Assembly: GCF_000972845.2 (NCBI RefSeq)
Contig: NC_040022.1
Location: 4,524,680 to 4,588,679, forward strand
Reading direction: 5' to 3'
Origin: Larimichthys crocea
Taxonomy: Eukaryota; Chordata; Actinopteri; Sciaenidae
DNA: 64,000 bases
Below, piece by piece: positions 27,189-37,630 of this stretch; position 1 is the first letter of the stretch; each line of letters opens with the position of its first letter. The translations under genes were made by a program, and so were the position numbers. Below the pieces are notes generated by a model that saw only the letters and a program-made list of their open reading frames with translations, did no database searches and was not told where the DNA came from.

Positions 27189-27234
<46 letters not shown>
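26893..27234. repeat. Compound CA / TA-palindrome / TG block
   Basis: A short CA run (26893-26922) is followed by about 250 bases of almost pure TA with many self-complementary pieces such as TATATATAATATATA, then a TG run (27181-27234). CA on one side and TG on the other make the whole block a large imperfect palindrome. Confidence 0.9.
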
Positions 27235-27235
<1 letters not shown>

Positions 27236-28047
27236 ACAATGGGGTAACCAGAAGTAGCTGTTTAGTTTTAATTTTGCATTTCAGATTTGATCCCATTCCA
27301 TTTTTTTCTCGCTATTTTGACGTCTCGTTCCCTTCAGTTTGCTTTGAGATGAACAAGGACAAACTCTGCTTTTTGGGGTTTTATGTCCGGATGTGACCAG
27401 AGCAGGCCCAGCTTCGCTCGGCCCTTCCTGTCCGGCTGCTGGACACGGTAAGAGGGCAATTGAACCCTGGTGGAGCAATAAATTCATTTGAGGGGGAGAG
27501 TGGAGTAAAATGACCCTTTAAGAGCCCCTCCATAAAACCAAATAAAGAGGAGCGAGAAAGAGTGTGAGATTCAGTCAGACAGGAAAGAGAGAGAGACAGA
27601 GGAGTCACCTTGTCTCGCCTCCAGACCAAACAGCCCCCCTCCCCTCCGGCTGCTGCCATGGTCGAGCTCTGACTTTACTGCCCTCACGCCGTCTGCCTCT
27701 TCTTCCTCCTCTTCCTCTTCTTTCCTGTTTATGCCTCACCGTGTCTCCTCCCCCTTCTGTTCTCATCTATCCTTTCTTTTTCTGTCCATCCCTGCGTTCT
27801 CTCTCTAAACTCCGCTTCTCCTCCTCTTTTGCTTCCTCTTCTTTCCCTCTTCTTATCATACCTTTTCCGCCTCAGTAATTCCTGCATTCCTCTCCTTCTC
27901 ATTCTCTCTTCCATACCTTGTGTTTGTGGTCCCGGTCCTCCTGTCCGTCCTCCTCCGTGCTGCTGCAGCTGTCCCTGCGACTGTTTTTGGACCGGAACCG
28001 AATGACATCCCTCGATACTCCTTCCCGTTAATTCCTCTTATCGTCTG

Positions 28048-28185
28048 TCATGGAGCACCAGCAGCACTCTTCCTCTCGACAACAAATAGCCTGTCATCAT
28101 CCTCTGAGTCCAGCGATAACGGGTCGCTCTCATCCACAAGGAAGCCCGAGGCAGCTCGTGGTGGGGATGGTGTGCACCGGATCAT
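28048..28185 (-). pseudogene. hoxb10a: Possible hoxb10a exon 1 N-terminal relic
   Basis: A 45-codon ATG-started frame (ATG at 28185-28183, TGA at 28050-28048) begins MIRCTPSPPRAASGFLVDE. Group-10 proteins begin with the pattern C-S-x-S-P-A-A-N-S-F-L-V-D-S. Allowing a two-residue insertion, C, S, P, A, A, F, L, V and D line up. After FLVD the peptide is acidic and no longer Hox-like, and later exon 1 motifs (NIKEES, VPGYFRLSQ) were not found. It lies on the same strand as the homeobox relic, about 3.25 kb upstream, in a GC-rich patch. The match is short and could be chance; support depends mainly on the much stronger exon 2 relic. Confidence 0.35.
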
Positions 28186-28740
28186 CTCCGCCACCACAGA
28201 TCCGGCTGTAGTGGACTGCAAATTCGCAGATCGTTGTGGAGTTTAAAGAGAAAAGGTTCGTCGCAGCTGTGACGGCGAGCAGCCTCCATGCGCACCGGAA
28301 CCACCCTGAGAGACGCATCCATGATGACAGTGGTGATGGTGACGCGCTGGCACGGCGTCCAGGCTCCCAAAACGGAACACGTGTCCCCGTTGCAAGCGGC
28401 AGTCTGGACCTGAGCTGCCGGTTCGGCTCCTGCGTGATGTGGGTAGAGAAGGACGAGGAGGAGGAAGATGTTGCTGTTGGGGTTGGGTGGATGGAGGAGG
28501 GGGGGTCGTTTTTGTTGGAATTCTGTAAACACGTGCGTTACGCGCATCCAGGGCAAACGTGTTTTGGTTCTGGCTCCTTCGGTACCTCTGAGGAGGCTCT
28601 GCGGCATCTCGAGAGCCCACCTGACGGCGGCTGACACTGAGGTGACATGGAGAGGGTGTAGCTCGAGCTGCTGCTGGCGCGTCATCCTCGTGCGCACACC
28701 TACTCTGATTATATTAGTCCCTTTACACAGGAGCGCGTGA
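28186..28740. other. GC-rich segment upstream of the exon 1 relic
   Basis: Noticeably richer in G+C and CpG than its surroundings, with overlapping ORFs on both strands (132 and 171 codons) that carry no known domain. Open frames on both strands are expected in GC-rich DNA. It may be the remains of a Hox CpG-island promoter; this is inference. Confidence 0.35.
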
Positions 28741-28959
28741 TTTGACTACCTTTGAGTCTGTTTGTGGAGGGGCGGGAGAGTTAATGGAGATGCACCTTGG
28801 AGATGTATTGCAGTCTGACTGACATTGCTGTGGAAACATTTTCGAAGAGGAGGGGGTTTATTTTGGGTTGATGGGGGGAGAGACAGACTTTGGCTGGAAA
28901 CGCTTCCTGTTAGGCGGCCAATGGCAGTCTGAGGTTCATGGACAGACCACGCCCACGAA

Positions 28960-28961
28960 CT

Positions 28962-29009
<48 letters not shown>

Positions 29010-29021
29010 TTGTTTCTTTCT
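28960..29021. repeat. (CTTT)n microsatellite
   Basis: TTTC/CTTT tetranucleotide run, nearly perfect. Confidence 0.95.
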
Positions 29022-29039
29022 TCATGATTGGAAAATGAA

Positions 29040-29335
29040 CTGCAGGCTGCATTAAAAGGCTCTCTCCACCATATTTTACCGCTGCTTCAAATGAGAACCA
29101 CGCATGTTTCAGAGCGGGCAGGAGGCCGAGGCGGCCTGACTACCAAAGCTGCATCCAATTACGGTCCAGTTGAACGAAGTGGAATTTCCCCTCGGTTTGG
29201 GCCCTGAACATGGCTCTAAAATAGCGGATGCTCTATGAACTATTCTTATGTTTCTGAGGAATGCATGGGGGATAATCACAGAAGTGAAGTCCTTGTTTAC
29301 CATAAAAGGAGAAAATGATCCTAAAAGAGCTGGAA
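29040..29335. other. Candidate conserved non-coding element
   Basis: High-complexity, non-repetitive, base-balanced sequence directly after the CTTT run, with homeodomain-type cores such as CCAATTACGG (29156-29165) and CCATAAAA. No ORF with a known motif. The call rests on sequence texture only. Confidence 0.25.
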
Positions 29336-32290
29336 CGTGATGATCAGGTTTAAGCAGAGCGCGCGAGATTATTGTCTAATTCTGTCCACAATGTTGTTGT
29401 TTATACATGTATACATATTTATATATATTGTATCTGTACATAGTAGTTTAATATTTATCTGTCGAGCTTACTGGCCTCGTTTTTAGCTGTATTCATGTTT
29501 ATATCCAACCCAGAGAGGAAAGTGAAACTGGAGTCAAACTCCTACACACCTGGCCCATAATTCATTATTCCCACATTCTATGAGGAATAAAAATATAATA
29601 TCACAGATATGTGACACATTGTGCACACACAAGCTCACATTAAATTCCATTAAAGAAAACTATTCATTATTTATCTTTGTTCTTACCCAACAACGTGAAA
29701 ACAGTTGCTGCGTTCAAACCCCATTAAAGCTAAAACAAGACTTCATACTGATAAAAATAACTAATAATTATATTTAGATGTTTCTGTCTTGATCTAAAAC
29801 GGCCAGAGTATTTAAACATTACTTATTCAGTCGTGTTTACGACATTTTTTAAATTTCCGCAACAAAAACCGCAGTTTAGTGTTAACACACTTTATAGATG
29901 CGCACTATCCTAATTTTTATAATTTTGCAGAGACATTCATATCACCTGAAGCTGAATGTCAGTACTCAGATTTGGAAAATGATTGAACACAAAAAAGACG
30001 TTTGTCATGTGTCAGACATAGCTGCCATCTTTGTTAGAATAAATTATAATTCTGTAAATATTTTTGCTGAAATGTAAGCATGGTGATTATTATACAGAAT
30101 TCATTTTAGTATTTCATTATGCGCAGTAAATAAAGGAAGACGAAGAAGAAGAAGACCATATAAGCATAAGAGGATCGTGATGGCCTCTCAAAGCAAAGCA
30201 GCCTTTGTGTTTGTCACTAACTAGACTGGGGATGTGCAGTGCTTCATGTCTGCCTCCATCAGTCGCTGTTTTCGTCTGACAACTCTAGAATTCCCACAGC
30301 AGTAAGTATTTGCAGACACATATCTGCAGCATAAAGACGTGACACTGGTGTAAATGATATAAATTGTCACTTAGTAGAGCCACAAAAAAACTCACTGAAC
30401 AGCTCTAATGGAGAATATATTTTGAGGTGAGCTCAGTGTTTTGAAGGATCTCACTGCAAAAACATATAGCACAGAGTATTGTAAAGAAGGTAAATAGATT
30501 GGAGAAGGAAATACTTTATAATAACAATACCTGGGTAAGTTATGACTCATCCATTCATTAAACCCTCAATGAATGAATGAATGCAGGGTGAACCACGAAG
30601 CTCTGTTGCTTTCTGTTAAGAAATGATCACTATACTTTAGAGTTCATGGGATACCTAAAGCACTAATTGATCATTAATGAATATAGATTAAATCACAGTT
30701 GTATGAGCTGCATCTGATCAGCCTCTGAAAGCCGAGCTGGACTTATTTTTATAGAAATATAAAGCTGTTTTGAAAAGTGTGAGAACAATCTCTAATAAAA
30801 GTTACAATCACACATTAATCTCCTGTTTTTCTTCCTTACAGTGTAAACTGTTGATGTAAGCTCCAACATGTGTCCACTCCAGATGTTGAAGGATTCTTTC
30901 TGTGCTACACTCAAATAATTTCAGCAACAACAAACAGATTTGTTTGTTTTTTAAAAAACTTCTGTTCTATTCCCTAGATTATGAAAGTGATCATAAGGAC
31001 CAAGTGACTCATTCAGGATTTGAAGTGAGACTAAAGAGAGTCAAATGTATTTGGAATATATAATCATTATATATGATACAGCTCCTTTAAATATACAAAA
31101 ACATGACTAAAACCACGTTCAAGGTGATCACTTATCACATAAATTAAAGTTCTTTCCATTCAGTTCATAGAGTGCAGTTTCCTATCTCCAACAGTTTGAC
31201 ACACAGTTGACACAGGATTCATTGTTAGGGGTCCCACAGACACCACTGCATGCAAAAATATATCTAAATGTATTTTGTTGCACTCATATGTTGTTATATT
31301 GTCTTCTGGCCTTATCAAAAAAAATACCGGGGACAAAATAGAACTGTGTATTTTATGATGTATGCGCTACATGAACATGTATTTGCATAGAATTATATGT
31401 TGTTTACTGAAGTTTGAGGTCAGGTAGAGTTTTTCATCTCTTTCAGCTCTTATGAATAAACTGTCCATAAAAGTCCAAACAGAACAGGTTGTTTTGAAAA
31501 GTTCTGTCAACACCAATCACAGATGGAAAGCAAATGAAATTCATTGCATTTAACCATGCATGTTTTACAGTGCAATGCGTCATTTTCTCTAGTGTACTTT
31601 CCAAACATGTCATAAATCATGTTTATAAGAACTTCTAGTTCATTTAGGAAAAGCCTCATTAGGGTGAAGTGAGTTCCTAATCCATGCAGCTTCCCGTCTC
31701 CACGGATCACCATCATCATTGAACCGGTCCCTGATGTTCACATTAACGGTATAAAACTGTTTAAAGTCGTATTTGTTCTCAAGACAAAGATGCATGTAAA
31801 GTGAAGGCTGCATGTGAAGCCCAGATGGATGCTGGGTAAAAATAGGCTGTGCATGGGCGCGCACACATGTGGCGTGCAGATATACAAATGGATCGCTGTA
31901 ACTTCACCGTAATGAGACAAATCTGTGCGTAAACTGACACTTAACGCACTGAACACATCAATGAACGCGCTGCTCACCGTGGTTTGACGCAGGATGACGT
32001 AGGACGCTGCACGGCGACGATTCATCGCTGGGATGTAGATTATCTGTCCGTCTGTCCTGGTCTCTGGACAGTTTTGAAGTTCCTGGAGTGAGAGGGGTCC
32101 TGGTCTACTGGATGCTGTAAAACCACGCGTTGCGATTTGTTCTATATATCAAAAAGGACACACATACACAACAACACAAACACACGTAAAGGAACACTGA
32201 TACTGATTGTGCCCCCGGTGTTAAAAGCCATCAGACTTTATCCACTAACAGGGTTTAATGGACCAGAGCACCAACCAGAGATCCCTACTG
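29336..32290. other. Intergenic DNA; nothing recognised
   Basis: AT-rich non-coding DNA with no supported gene, RNA or mobile element. Confidence 0.55.
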
Positions 32291-32304
32291 ACACACACAC
32301 ACAA

Positions 32305-32342
<38 letters not shown>
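32291..32342. repeat. (CA)n microsatellite
   Basis: CA run with one CAACC interruption near the start. Confidence 0.95.
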
Positions 32343-32344
<2 letters not shown>

Positions 32345-32564
32345 CTTTCCCACTTTCACCATGATTATAAACAGAAGAAATGTTACTGACACACACACTT
32401 CTGCAAATGGTGAACCCCCCCTCCACCCTCCTCTGCACAGCACCACACCCCCGGTCAAGCTCGTATAACTGGTTACCATGACAACAGGGCCCCAGATCGC
32501 TATAAAGTTTTACAGCACAGAAAGAGGCCCGAAACTCCCACTCTGCGTTTTTTCCCTCTCCCTC

Positions 32565-32566
<2 letters not shown>

Positions 32567-32609
<43 letters not shown>
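32567..32609. repeat. (TG)n microsatellite
   Basis: Perfect TG run. Confidence 0.95.
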
Positions 32610-32610
<1 letters not shown>

Positions 32611-32689
32611 ACTGGAAGGAACGGTAAAGAAAAAACGGAATCCATGTCCAAACAGATTGTAATCTCTCTCGTTCTCCCTCTCATGCCTT

Positions 32690-32885
32690 CAGAAGTTGTT
32701 TTCCATAAAAACGAGTCGCAGGGGAATTGAGGCATTTTTCATTAAATCGAGCCAGTGAGCGCATTAGGAGGATTAAAACATATTTATGGAGCTGCATTTG
32801 CATTTCTTACAGGCACAGACGCACGTGGCCCTCGGTGACCTTGCTCGTCTGGAGGTCGAGGTCGGTTTGGATTAAATGTAGTTTC
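32690..32885. promoter_or_regulatory. Candidate Hox-cluster regulatory element
   Basis: Dense in homeodomain-type motifs: CCATAAAAAC (32703-32712), CATTAAATCGAGCC (32740-32753), ATTTATGG and ATTTGCAT (an octamer-like POU core), then GC-richer DNA with GGTGACCTTG. One of these motifs recurs near hoxb9a (see findings). No ORF. Regulatory function is inferred. Confidence 0.35.
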
Positions 32886-33199
32886 AATCTTGTTTCACCG
32901 AGCTGATCAATATGTGTGACCCGCTCCAGCAGCCGCACACTGCCGCTACTGCTACTGCAGAGGTCGGCTTACCACAGTCAGACTTCCAGTGCTCTGTTTG
33001 TGCTGGACCAGGAGGAATCATTGAATCATATGCACAAAATGAAGGTAAAGCATTTATCCTGTTCAGACATTTCAGGCTCTTTTTAACTAACGCCTGATTA
33101 AAAAAACAAGTGTCCATGCATGCAAACATCATACAAAAAAAACCTGGATATTGTCATATGGAACCATCTTATCCAGGTTTATGAACAAGCTAAATTCTG

Positions 33200-33275
33200 A
33201 TCTTTGTTGTATGTATTGTATGTGCTTGTGTGTGTATGTGTACACCTAGCAAATAAAAAGTGATTCTGATTCTAA
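33200..33275 (+). mobile_element. Retroelement tail (...AATAAAAAGTGATTCTGATTCTA)
   Basis: Runs from a TGTATGTGCTTGTG stretch to GCAAATAAAAAGTGATTCTGATTC, the common fish LINE ending of AATAAA followed by ATTCTG repeats. A 5'-truncated relic. Confidence 0.5.
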
Positions 33276-33316
33276 CAGTTTGTATGTGGACATGAACTTA
33301 CAGTTACACACAGTAA

Positions 33317-33410
33317 CTCAATTCAATGCAGTTCAATTTTATTTATATTAGTGCCAAATCATTACAAAAGTTATCTCACAACACTTTTTATATAGAGCAG
33401 GTACTCTGTA
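33317..33410 (-). mobile_element. Retroelement tail on the minus strand
   Basis: Read on the minus strand it ends ...ATATAAATAAAATTGAACTGCATTGAATTGAG after TGTTGTGAGATAACTTTTG, the typical 3' end of teleost LINE/SINE copies. Confidence 0.6.
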
Positions 33411-33639
33411 CTCCAGAGTGCCACCATGTGCAAGCATTTGGTGACAGAGGCAAGAAAGCTTGAGCAAAACTAAGCTCATCTACAGTACCATACTGCTAAA
33501 TTACAGTAACATGATTTCTGTTTACTATGAAGTTACAGTTAAATATTGTAATTCTACAGGACCATACTACTAAATTACAGTGATATGATGGGGGGTAAGG
33601 TCAATTGACAATGATTTACCATAAAATGTTACATTAACT

Positions 33640-33800
33640 TGCTGTGAAAATAAATAGTAATCTGTGAATGTACAGTCTTAACAGTTTATCTCATCTCTAT
33701 ACAATTTTGTGTGATTTGCTTATTGTTGTTATGAATACAGCCCTGTGAGGCATGCTTTGTAAAACTGCCCTATAATAAACTTGACTTGATATAAATGAAA
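33640..33800 (+). mobile_element. Retroelement tail (...CTATAATAAACTTGACTTGA)
   Basis: TGAGGCATGCTTTGTAAAACTG followed by CTATAATAAACTTGACTTGA is a further standard fish retroelement 3' end, the third within 600 bases. No coding part seen. Confidence 0.55.
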
Positions 33801-35220
33801 TGATCTTTATTGATCTGCCTTCATGAACATCTTTTCCTTTTCCTCAGATCAATTGCACATAATAGAACCTTGACAGAGACTCTCTGTGATGACACTAATG
33901 GCAATGATGGAAGAATTATTGGTGATACTTTGATGAATCATTACTAAATGATTCCTGAGTAACTCTGAGTAAGTGTTTATATTTTTGATAATGGTAAACC
34001 TCTGGAAAATACACTTCCAGATAATGTAATCATGAATCACACTCACACTCTTTATTAGTCGTCCAAACAGCAGCTGAACGACACAAATAAAGTTACAACT
34101 CATCATATAATAATTTTATAAACATTACACTTTTTCTGCCTCTGTTTCCTGTCAGATTGAAACCTTAACTAAATTATTCATATATAAAATCCTACCTATT
34201 CCTGAACTCTACATTCCATGTACAACATATGTAGCCTATGTAAAGCCTATATACATGTAACTGTATATCATAACTGATACATTAACATGTAAGCCGCACT
34301 ACTATGGAGCTTTTTCTATAAACTTTGAACTTTTATAATAGTTTCATCTTTAAGAATGCTTCATATTTTATACAGTAAGTTTGAGCAAAAGTGCTCTCTA
34401 GCAGTCACTCTGCATTATTGACTAATTCATCTCCAGCTTCAGATGTTTCATGTGGAGTTAGAAAAAGATGTGTCCAGAAGATGAAGTTTATCCTCTTCAG
34501 CACATGTTGTGAAGCTGCATGTTTTCGAAACTCATTTTCTTACCAAAGCCAGATGTTTGCTTCTGGACGTGGTCCGTCTGAAATAGCAGAGTCACAATTA
34601 TCGTTGAGATACTTGCTGCACTGCCAGATATCTCTCCTTTTAAATTATTTGAACATTTTCAGAAATGCCAGGGAAGATAAAAACTCTGGATCAATCACTT
34701 TGAGTTCAGTCAAGGGGTTTGTTGTTCATTTTCAGAACCACATGGTGCACTCTGAGTCATGTTCAAGGGCAGCTGTATACAAGATGTTGATGTGTTACTG
34801 ATCTGGAACTCATGCTCCCACTGTGCATTTGAGTGTGTAGGGCACACTACGTGTATGCAGTTGGAATACATCTAAAGGATTATTATCAATTCCTAGGATA
34901 ATCTCAGATTTATATAATTGCAAATAATCTAAAACTGATTGAATCATTAAAGTAACCTGATTGATTGACCTGGATGCTGGTACAAATTAAGGATTTATTT
35001 TTGATATCCAAAAAGCATGTGTTAGATGGTGTTCTTATTAGATGATATTAGATGTTAGATAACCAAAAGTGTTGTTTTTTTAGATTACCACATTATTGTT
35101 ATGGCATAGAAATCAGACTTTCAACAATCTTTTGGTCTTTTGTGTAATCTGACTAAAAGAATTGCTGAAATGAAATGCCCCCGTAGTACTTAATTGTGAC
35201 CAGGAGATGGCACTGTGGTA
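33801..35220. other. Intergenic DNA; no supported gene
   Basis: AT-rich. It holds one 136-codon frame (34391-34801, plus) with no recognisable domain, no hydrophobic or repeat pattern and ordinary composition for chance. Confidence 0.5.
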
Positions 35221-35221
35221 C

Positions 35222-35222
35222 A

Positions 35223-35301
<79 letters not shown>
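35222..35301. repeat. (GAAA)n microsatellite
   Basis: Perfect AAAG tetranucleotide run of about 80 bases, purine-only on the plus strand. Confidence 0.95.
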
Positions 35302-35302
<1 letters not shown>

Positions 35303-35674
35303 CTAAAACAGCTTGAAAGCTTCATAATCAGTGTAATATCATGTGTCAGATTAATCAATTATTGATATTATTCTTTTAACTTTGAATCATCAGTTAATTT
35401 AAACATGTTTAATTCATTAAGGCTGCAGATTTCATTAAGTTTCAGCCTGTTTAAAAAGGACATTTTTCATAAATGTGCTATATGATCTGGACGTTATGAC
35501 ATCAGCAGCTGTATGTAAAGTCACCTTTTATTGAAAAAGCTGATTGATGGGTTTCATGTAGAGTCATTTCCAAACTGAATTGCATCCAGTAATTTAAATT
35601 TTAAGGTGAAAGGCTCATTGTCTGATCTCTTCACCATCAACCCCCTAATCTAGTGTTTTCTTCATTTCTGTCTC

Positions 35675-35870
35675 CCAGGATGCACTGGGCTCCGGTCTGC
35701 AGCTCTTTTACGGTTGTGTATTTCACCGGCTCTTTTATTGCCACCGACAGACAATTAAAGTCTGCTGAACACACGCTTGCTGCCCGTCAGCAGGCTGCGG
35801 CTCCATAAAAAGTGTCTTTCTGTGAAAAACGAGTGGCCGTGCCGTCACAGGGAGGGGGAGCGGAGGCAGA
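35675..35870. promoter_or_regulatory. Candidate Hox-cluster regulatory element
   Basis: GC-balanced, non-repetitive DNA with CTTTTATTG, GACAATTAAAG and CTCCATAAAAAG (posterior Hox/Cdx-type cores) in about 150 bases. Texture resembles the element at 32690-32885. Inferred only. Confidence 0.3.
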
Positions 35871-36320
35871 TAGAAAACCCACTGCGATCAGGGTTTTATT
35901 CTGAGCTCTATAAAATCAGGAACCCTACAGCACCCAACCCCAAACAGGTCTCATTTGACCTTGAGACTGAGCCAAAGTGGTCCTTCCTACTGCATCACAC
36001 CTGAGCTGAGACAACATGACAGCCAGTTCACAAGTTGTGCCAGAATGTGTTTTCACCTTAAAAGATCAGAAAATCACCATATCCAACCTGAGAGGACCGT
36101 TTTCCTCTCAGCTTTCTCAGCTTTGTTTGCTTCTTGTGTTACTGACTCCACCAGGGCTGATAGCATGGTGACATCTTGCTGTGGCAGCTCTGTGAGGCTG
36201 TGATGATTGCGTTGAAAAGAAAATTAAAATGTTAGAGATACAGGTCAAAGAAAAGCTTTTGTGTTTTTGTATATTCTGAGGATGGTATCCAAATAAAGTC
36301 TTTAGCAACCTACAGTGCAC

Positions 36321-37630
36321 CAAGGCAAGGCAAGGCAAGGCAAATTCATTTGTATAGCACAATTCGTACACAAGGCAATTCATAGTGCTTTACAGAGGCA
36401 AGGAAAAACATTTGACATTAAGACAAGCAATAGCAATAGAAATAAAAAATTAAAAAGAGAAGAAAATTTAATTAAAAACATCAGAATGTCATTTAAAATC
36501 ATTAAAATAGCAAATTTGAAAACAATTTAAAACAATAAACGAATCACTGGATTATGATTAAAAATTCTTTAAAAGTTCTTTAAAAGAGCTCAGCCATAAG
36601 CACGTGAAAATAGAAAAGTTTTTAACCTGGATTTAAAAGTGCTAAGAGTTGGGGCTGATTTCAGTCCTGCTGGTAGTTTGTTCCAGTTGTGAGCAGCATA
36701 ACTGCTAAATGCTGCTTTACCGTGTCTGGTTTGAACTCTGTGCTCCACTATCTGACCTGAGTCAGTAGATCTCAGAGCCCTACTGGGTCTATATTCTACT
36801 AACATTTCGTTTATGTATTGTGGGCCTAAACCATTCAGTGATTTGTAAACTAGTAGCAGAACTTTAAAATCTATTCTGTGGCTAACTGGGAGCCAGTGTA
36901 AAGACTTAAGAACTGGGGTGATGTGTTCTGATCTCTTTGTTCTGGTCAAAACTCGAGCTGCTGCGTTCTGAATGAGCTGCAGCTGTTTGATACTTTTTTG
37001 GGGGAGTCCAGTCAAAAGACCATTACAGTAGTCAAGTCTACTGGAGATGAAAGCATGGATCAGCTTCTCCTGATCTGTTTGGGACATAAAGCCCTTAACT
37101 CTGGATATGTTCTTAAGTTGGTAGAAGGCTGTTTTGGTGACTGATTTTATGTGACTGTTGAAGGTCAGATCTGAGTCTATCAACACGCCAAGGTTTCGGA
37201 CTTGGTCTTTAGTTTCTAGAGACAGTAACTCAAGGTGTTTACTGACAGCAACCCTCTTCTCTTTATTGCCAAAAACAATGACCTCAGTTTTTTCTTGATT
37301 TAACTGAAGAAAATTTTGGTTCATCCAATTTTTGACTTGCTCTAGACAGTTACACAATGACTCTATAGGACTGCAGTCATCTGGGGACAGTGCAAGATAT
37401 ATCTGTGTGTCATCTGCATAACTATGATAGTTGACATTAGAATTCTGCAGAATTTGACCCAAAGGCAGCATATACTGTATATGCTGAACAAAAGGGGTGC
37501 AAGAACTGACCCCTGAGGAACCCCACATGTCATAGCCACTCGATCTGATTACTTCCAATGGTCACAAAATAACTCCGCTCCTCCAAGTAGGACCTGAACC
37601 ATTCTAGGACTGTTCCACGGAGTCCTGCCC
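36321..37630 (-). mobile_element. 5'-truncated L2-like LINE with decayed reverse transcriptase
   Basis: A minus-strand copy. The main frame (37558-36590) encodes the C-terminal half of a non-LTR reverse transcriptase: the catalytic box HSYADDTQIYL, then QVRNLGVLIDSDLTF, LIHAFISSRLDYCNGLLTGLP, IQNAAARVLTRTKR, ITPVLKSLHWLPVSHRIDFK and a C-terminal TFKSRLKTFLF. This block order is that of L2 (CR1-superfamily) elements in fish. Upstream, in other frames, come a WFRSYLEERSYFVTIGS-like piece and GVPQGSVLAPLLFSIY, so at least two frameshifts break the gene. The 5' two-thirds, including the endonuclease, is missing. The 3' UTR reads TACAAATGAATTTGCC on the minus strand and ends in (TTGCC)n repeats at 36321-36340. 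It is a dead copy. Confidence 0.9.

Larger units (their letters stand above)
24934..28047. other. DNA between the two hoxb10a relic exons (former intron?)
   Basis: No coding exon recognised. It contains several CA/TG repeats and a long TA-rich block (annotated separately), and a moderately GC-rich stretch at 27400-27560 containing CAATAAA and CCATAAAA. A strong pyrimidine-rich run on the plus strand spans 27690-27910. Confidence 0.45.

Noticed and set aside
28182..28697. 171-codon minus frame and overlapping 132-codon plus frame
   Set aside because: GC-rich DNA is poor in stop codons on both strands, and neither frame has family motifs. The short Hox10-like N-terminus is in a different register.
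34391..34801. 136-codon plus-strand frame
   Set aside because: No domain, no neighbouring exon signals, ordinary composition. A frame of this length is expected by chance in 64 kb.
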